From positions 10,108,001-10,168,000 of the forward strand of contig CM060733.1 in NCBI GenBank assembly GCA_030704615.1: 60,000 nt of DNA, written 5' to 3'. Source of the DNA: Takakia lepidozioides. Lineage: Eukaryota; Streptophyta; Takakiopsida; Takakiales; Takakiaceae. Under the pieces are notes generated by a model. That model saw only the letters and a program-made list of their open reading frames with translations, had not been told where the DNA came from and did not search any database. The position numbers and the translations under genes are program-made. Shown here piece by piece: positions 56,701-60,000 of this stretch. The first letter of the stretch is position 1, and every line of letters starts with the position of its first letter.

Positions 56701-57530
56701 AGCGTCAAACACGCTTCACTTCAAAAAAACCAGCTAAGGATATTATTGCCAGGATGGAAGCAACTGCCAAGGCAATGGGCTTCAGTGTACATACCCGCAA
56801 CTACAAGGTACTTTCAGACAAAAGAATGGACCAACATTGGATAGAAAACAGGGCTATTGTAGAAGCCATCTACAAAGGGTAGCATGTTGGTGCCCAAAGA
56901 AATGTGCCATGTTTCTTAGAAAGACTTCCCGCTGCTCCTTGTTTGTCTGAACTTCATTGCTTAGTTGAGCTGCTTGATGGTGCATGCACAAATTTGACAT
57001 GATGTTTGGCAATCACGCATTCTCTGCTACGAAGCAGGTTAGCCAAGTCGTGTGGAAGAGCTTTCTAATGCAAGAGTCTGGGGTGGATGTTGGGGGCCAG
57101 ATGAGGCTCGAGGGGCTCAGTGCAGGAAGGACAGGCCAGCTGGCTGTTGCTGTGGAGGTTGTCTCTCATTGGCTTCTCCTTCTCAACCAGTTGCATCCAT
57201 GAGTGCTGTGCACATGTGTAGTTACTGAAGACCTGATTGTGGGAATGAACAGGTCTTTGAAGTGGCTCCCTCTCTCTACATGATTGAGGTGCGGAAGGCT
57301 GTGGGCGATACTCTGGAATATCATAAGGTACTTGATCCATATGTTTGTACACCCATATGTGGGGTGTTAAGATTATGTTCATGTAAGTGAACAGGTGGTT
57401 GGTTCCATTGAAGTGGTGGTAAGTATGATCATGGATGTGTGTGCAGTTTTACAAAAGCTTCTGTGCACAGTTGAAGGACATTACCTGGAAGTCAGCTATG
57501 GATCTTAATCAAAGTGAGTGCAAGGGGTGA
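50707..57530 (+). CDS. CIPK: CBL-interacting protein kinase (SnRK3), intron-rich clade
   Basis: Fourteen exons: 50707-50865, 51729-51791, 51914-51985, 52282-52389, 53037-53117, 53695-53748, 54066-54191, 55404-55493, 55743-55865, 56428-56547, 56691-56807, 57101-57157, 57253-57327, 57447-57530. Every junction is GT-AG and phase 0; 442 aa, the family norm. Kinase core: Gly loop GEGTFAKV (16-23), Lys38 in VALKVL, HRDLK (130-134), DFG (150-152), activation loop to APE (177-179) with CGTPNY. The regulatory part has the NAF motif [12 protein letters not shown] (from 311), which binds CBL calcium sensors, then [10 protein letters not shown] and [16 protein letters not shown]. The kinase acts at plasma or vacuolar membranes on ion transporters when recruited by CBLs. 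The many-intron structure fits the CIPK3/8/9/23/24-type clade; the exact member is unresolved. HRD is preceded by Ser (GVSHRD) where Tyr is usual. Confidence 0.93.
53265..53400 (+). repeat. Dispersed repeat copy in CIPK intron 5
   Basis: CCCACTACTGGAGTGAGCCC, AAAGTTAGTGT, TGGCCACAAGGGTACGGCAA and ATGAGTACATT align in order with the copies at 34960-35100 (-) and 58560-58760 (-). It is intronic between exons 5 and 6. Confidence 0.65.
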
Positions 57531-60000
57531 TAATAATGGGAAGTGGAAAGCCCCATGCATTTCAAGATTGTCTGCTTGTGGCATCATACAGCAACTTCAT
57601 TGAGAACTCCTGGGTGCTGATAGCTGGCTACACCACGTCCACTGTTATGTACAATTCAGCTTTGGGGCCAGCACACCCTACTACCATTTGGGGGACTAGG
57701 AGAGATTGTTGTGAAGGGGCAAGACCATCTAATGCCCAATCCTGGCAATGATTTAGCATGTTAGGAAGCAGAGAGAAAGATGAGGATGATTAATCTAGGT
57801 CATAGACTGCAACAAGAAACCTGTATAGCCTCTCAGGAAGATGAGTGTTGTGCTTGAACGTTGTACATTAGTCATTTGGGTGGTTGAGATCTCAAGCTGT
57901 ATGTGCACATATTCTCCCTGTGTCCCTGTTGGGTCTTAGTGTTTGCTTCAATCAAGCATATGGCGTGTGTACAACAATGTGAACAGTGTTACTTTTAAGA
58001 TTGTTTGGTGTTGACCACCTAAATACTCACCTTCTCTGTTGACTAGTTAGTGCTTGTAGGCATATGTATGCTCTGCACCACTGCTTGACGTGAAGATTGT
58101 GGAACACTTTCTAGTAGGCTTGACATGCTCAACTGCTATACATTCTGGTCATGTCAACTTTCTGAGAACCTTACGCCATAGTGTGCAACAACCTGAGCTA
58201 GGGACTGTAATCAACAAAGTCTGAAGTTTGACTATAGGACTAGATCATGTAGACAATATCTTTGACCCATGGCTAGGCCTTGTTACTAAAGGAAAGCCAC
58301 CAAGGGGCTGTATCGAAAGCATAAAGGGCTTCATGGTTGGAGCTGCCAGAGGTTCCTCCCTCAAAAGGCAGTCTCATCCTTCCATGGACTCTTCCAAGCT
58401 CTTCCCCATTATGGCAGCAATCTTGGTTACAACACAGTCAGTGGTGTGTCCTGCACTGTCTTGTTGGGAACTTGGATAGTATAGCAAGGTGACATAGCCC
58501 AAGCAAATGCTGGTGATTTCACCTATGTCAAATTTGAAGTTGTGTGTAACATATTGAATGTGCTCAAGATTTTGTTAGCTGTACCCTTGTGGCCACAGAA
58601 GCTGTGTAACATGTAGAATGTCCTCATACGACATTTTACAGCGGCCTTGTTGCCATTGATCCCACTCCCAGCTTGGACGGAACAAGCACAAGCGGGAACA
58701 GACACTACCTTTGGGGGGGGCCCTCTAGTAGTGGGCTTACTTTGATATAAAGGTTGAATTCTGTCAAAGCTAGCATATATTATGGTGTCACTTCACCCCC
58801 CATGGGCTACTGTCTTCCATTTGCCCTAAAGGCCGTAACCAGGGCAATGCGGTTGCCCAAACCTCCCCAAAGGACTCACATGTACCCACACATTATCTGA
58901 CTGGTTGACCCAATGACTCAAAAGGAGTTGTATGCTTCTAGGACATCCAATTCGACAAACTGATGTTCTTTTTAAAGAAGGGAAGTAGCCCTTAGAAAAT
59001 TTATGAAAGGGGAGAAAAACAAGTGGCTCGTCGCGTAATGGCTCCTCTTAGTTGATGAGATATGTTGGTAGCAAGACGGAAGTCTTCTCTGTCTCTCTTA
59101 TGTTGGTAGCAAAGATATTTTGAAAACAAACAATCAATTCTTCTTCATGATTTCAACTCCTCGTGGGTGTGCAACATCCTTTGCATGTGATATTCGGATT
59201 CAAATGGAGCTTGGTCCTCCAGCTTTCTCAATAGCTAGAGGCTCTCATAATTTGTGGAATTCTTCTGCACACCCTGACGACAAAATAAACTGAAGACTTA
59301 GGCATCATACAAATATGAACTCAAAACCAGAGGTGGTAATGAAAGCGCATTTGAATTTTGAGCCATTCGTAGGAAACGCCGGATGGCTGTCACCTAATCC
59401 ACTACAATCAATTATTGAGGTTAATAATTCTGTGCCACGAAAATAATTGGAAGTATTTATGAATTCCCTTCATATGCAACTACAATTCAAAAATTATAAG
59501 CACAGCGATGTATGGCTCTCAATTAGATCACATTTGGATCAATGTGCCTCACTGATATTACTTATATTGTATCAAACAAGCGGCTAGTCGCATAATGGCG
59601 CCACCCTAATTTTTAGTTTCAACCTAATTACAGAATTGGAAGGCTAAAGTTGGCTGTCCTTATTTATTTATTTTATTGAAAAAAAAATTAGAACATTCCA
59701 TCAGCACTCACAATTGCCTCCCCAGGATAACAATTGATTATGATTATGATTATTCTATTATGAGTATGATTTCTAAAAAGTATGAATTTTAGAATCAAAA
59801 GATTTTGTGTTTACACCTCGACAGAAAATAACACTAATAACTTAACCCTTAAGTTCCCAAGCCCTTTTTTGACTTTTTACCAATTTTGGGTACCAGCTGC
59901 AGTAAATTGCCCCTAGAAACCTACCAAAATCCATCCAGAGATTCCAGCCTTATAGCAGCTCATTTATGCATAACATACCAAAAAATGAGCCAAGTCCACT
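57531..60000. other. CIPK 3' flank and unassigned sequence
   Basis: No gene recognised. A dispersed-repeat copy lies at about 58560-58760 on the minus strand. An open frame at 58228-58479 (+) has no family signature. From about 59300 the sequence becomes AT-rich. Confidence 0.4.
58560..58760 (-). repeat. Dispersed repeat copy downstream of CIPK
   Basis: The minus strand reads AAGTAAGCCCACTACTAGAG, GGTAGTGTCTGTTCCC, CCAAGCTGGGAGTG and GGCCACAAGGGTACAGC, the same order as in the copies at 35 and 53 kb. This is the longest recognisable version in the window. Confidence 0.6.

Noticed and set aside
58228-58479. 83-codon plus-strand frame
   Set aside because: No motif or partner exon; may be transposon debris but cannot be supported.

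Overview
The window is nuclear DNA of a land plant. Every complete gene is split by GT-AG introns, and the families are plant ones: a PTST/FLO6-type starch-initiation protein, a plant MBD10/11-type methyl-CpG-binding protein, a PHS1 phosphatase and a CIPK kinase. Introns are long and full of non-LTR retrotransposon debris. I cannot place the species. Repeat load and intron size would suit a non-flowering plant (lycophyte, fern or gymnosperm), but that is inference.

Layout. 1.1-5.1 kb (+): five-exon PTST2/3-like gene, 563 aa. 7.7-11.6 kb (+): four-exon MBD10/11-like gene with a CpG-dense leader. 12.5-12.9 kb: decayed Ty3/gypsy fragment. 13.9-15.4 kb (-): four-exon NEDD8/RUB1 protease (NEDP1/DEN1) with its His-Asp-Cys triad. 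15.75-20.8 kb (+): almost full-length but broken plant L1 LINE. 21.8-23.0 kb (+): two-exon alkaline-ceramidase homologue that has lost several metal ligands. 26.2-41.7 kb (+): PHS1, an actin-fragmin-kinase-like domain fused to a dual-specificity phosphatase. One PHS1 intron is about 7.9 kb and holds a pile of antisense LINEs. 44.0-46.5 kb: large fold-back element with arms near 1 kb. 47.0-50.1 kb: PHD-finger relic, 44-bp minisatellite, ATACCAG-rich element split by a pogo/Tigger-like MITE, and two tRNA-derived SINE heads. 50.7-57.5 kb (+): fourteen-exon CIPK. 57.5-60 kb: no gene recognised.

Exon models were built by hand from protein-family similarity, splice dinucleotides and codon phase. 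The PTST, NEDP1, CIPK and most PHS1 junctions keep frame throughout and give near family-standard lengths. The first PHS1 exons and the last MBD acceptor are less certain. The six genes act in unrelated processes (plastid starch granules, chromatin, NEDD8 removal, sphingolipids, microtubule/MAPK signalling, calcium signalling). I see no operon-like or pathway clustering. The most unusual content is the ceramidase with a dismantled active site, the LINE pile-up in PHS1, the fold-back element and the nested MITE.
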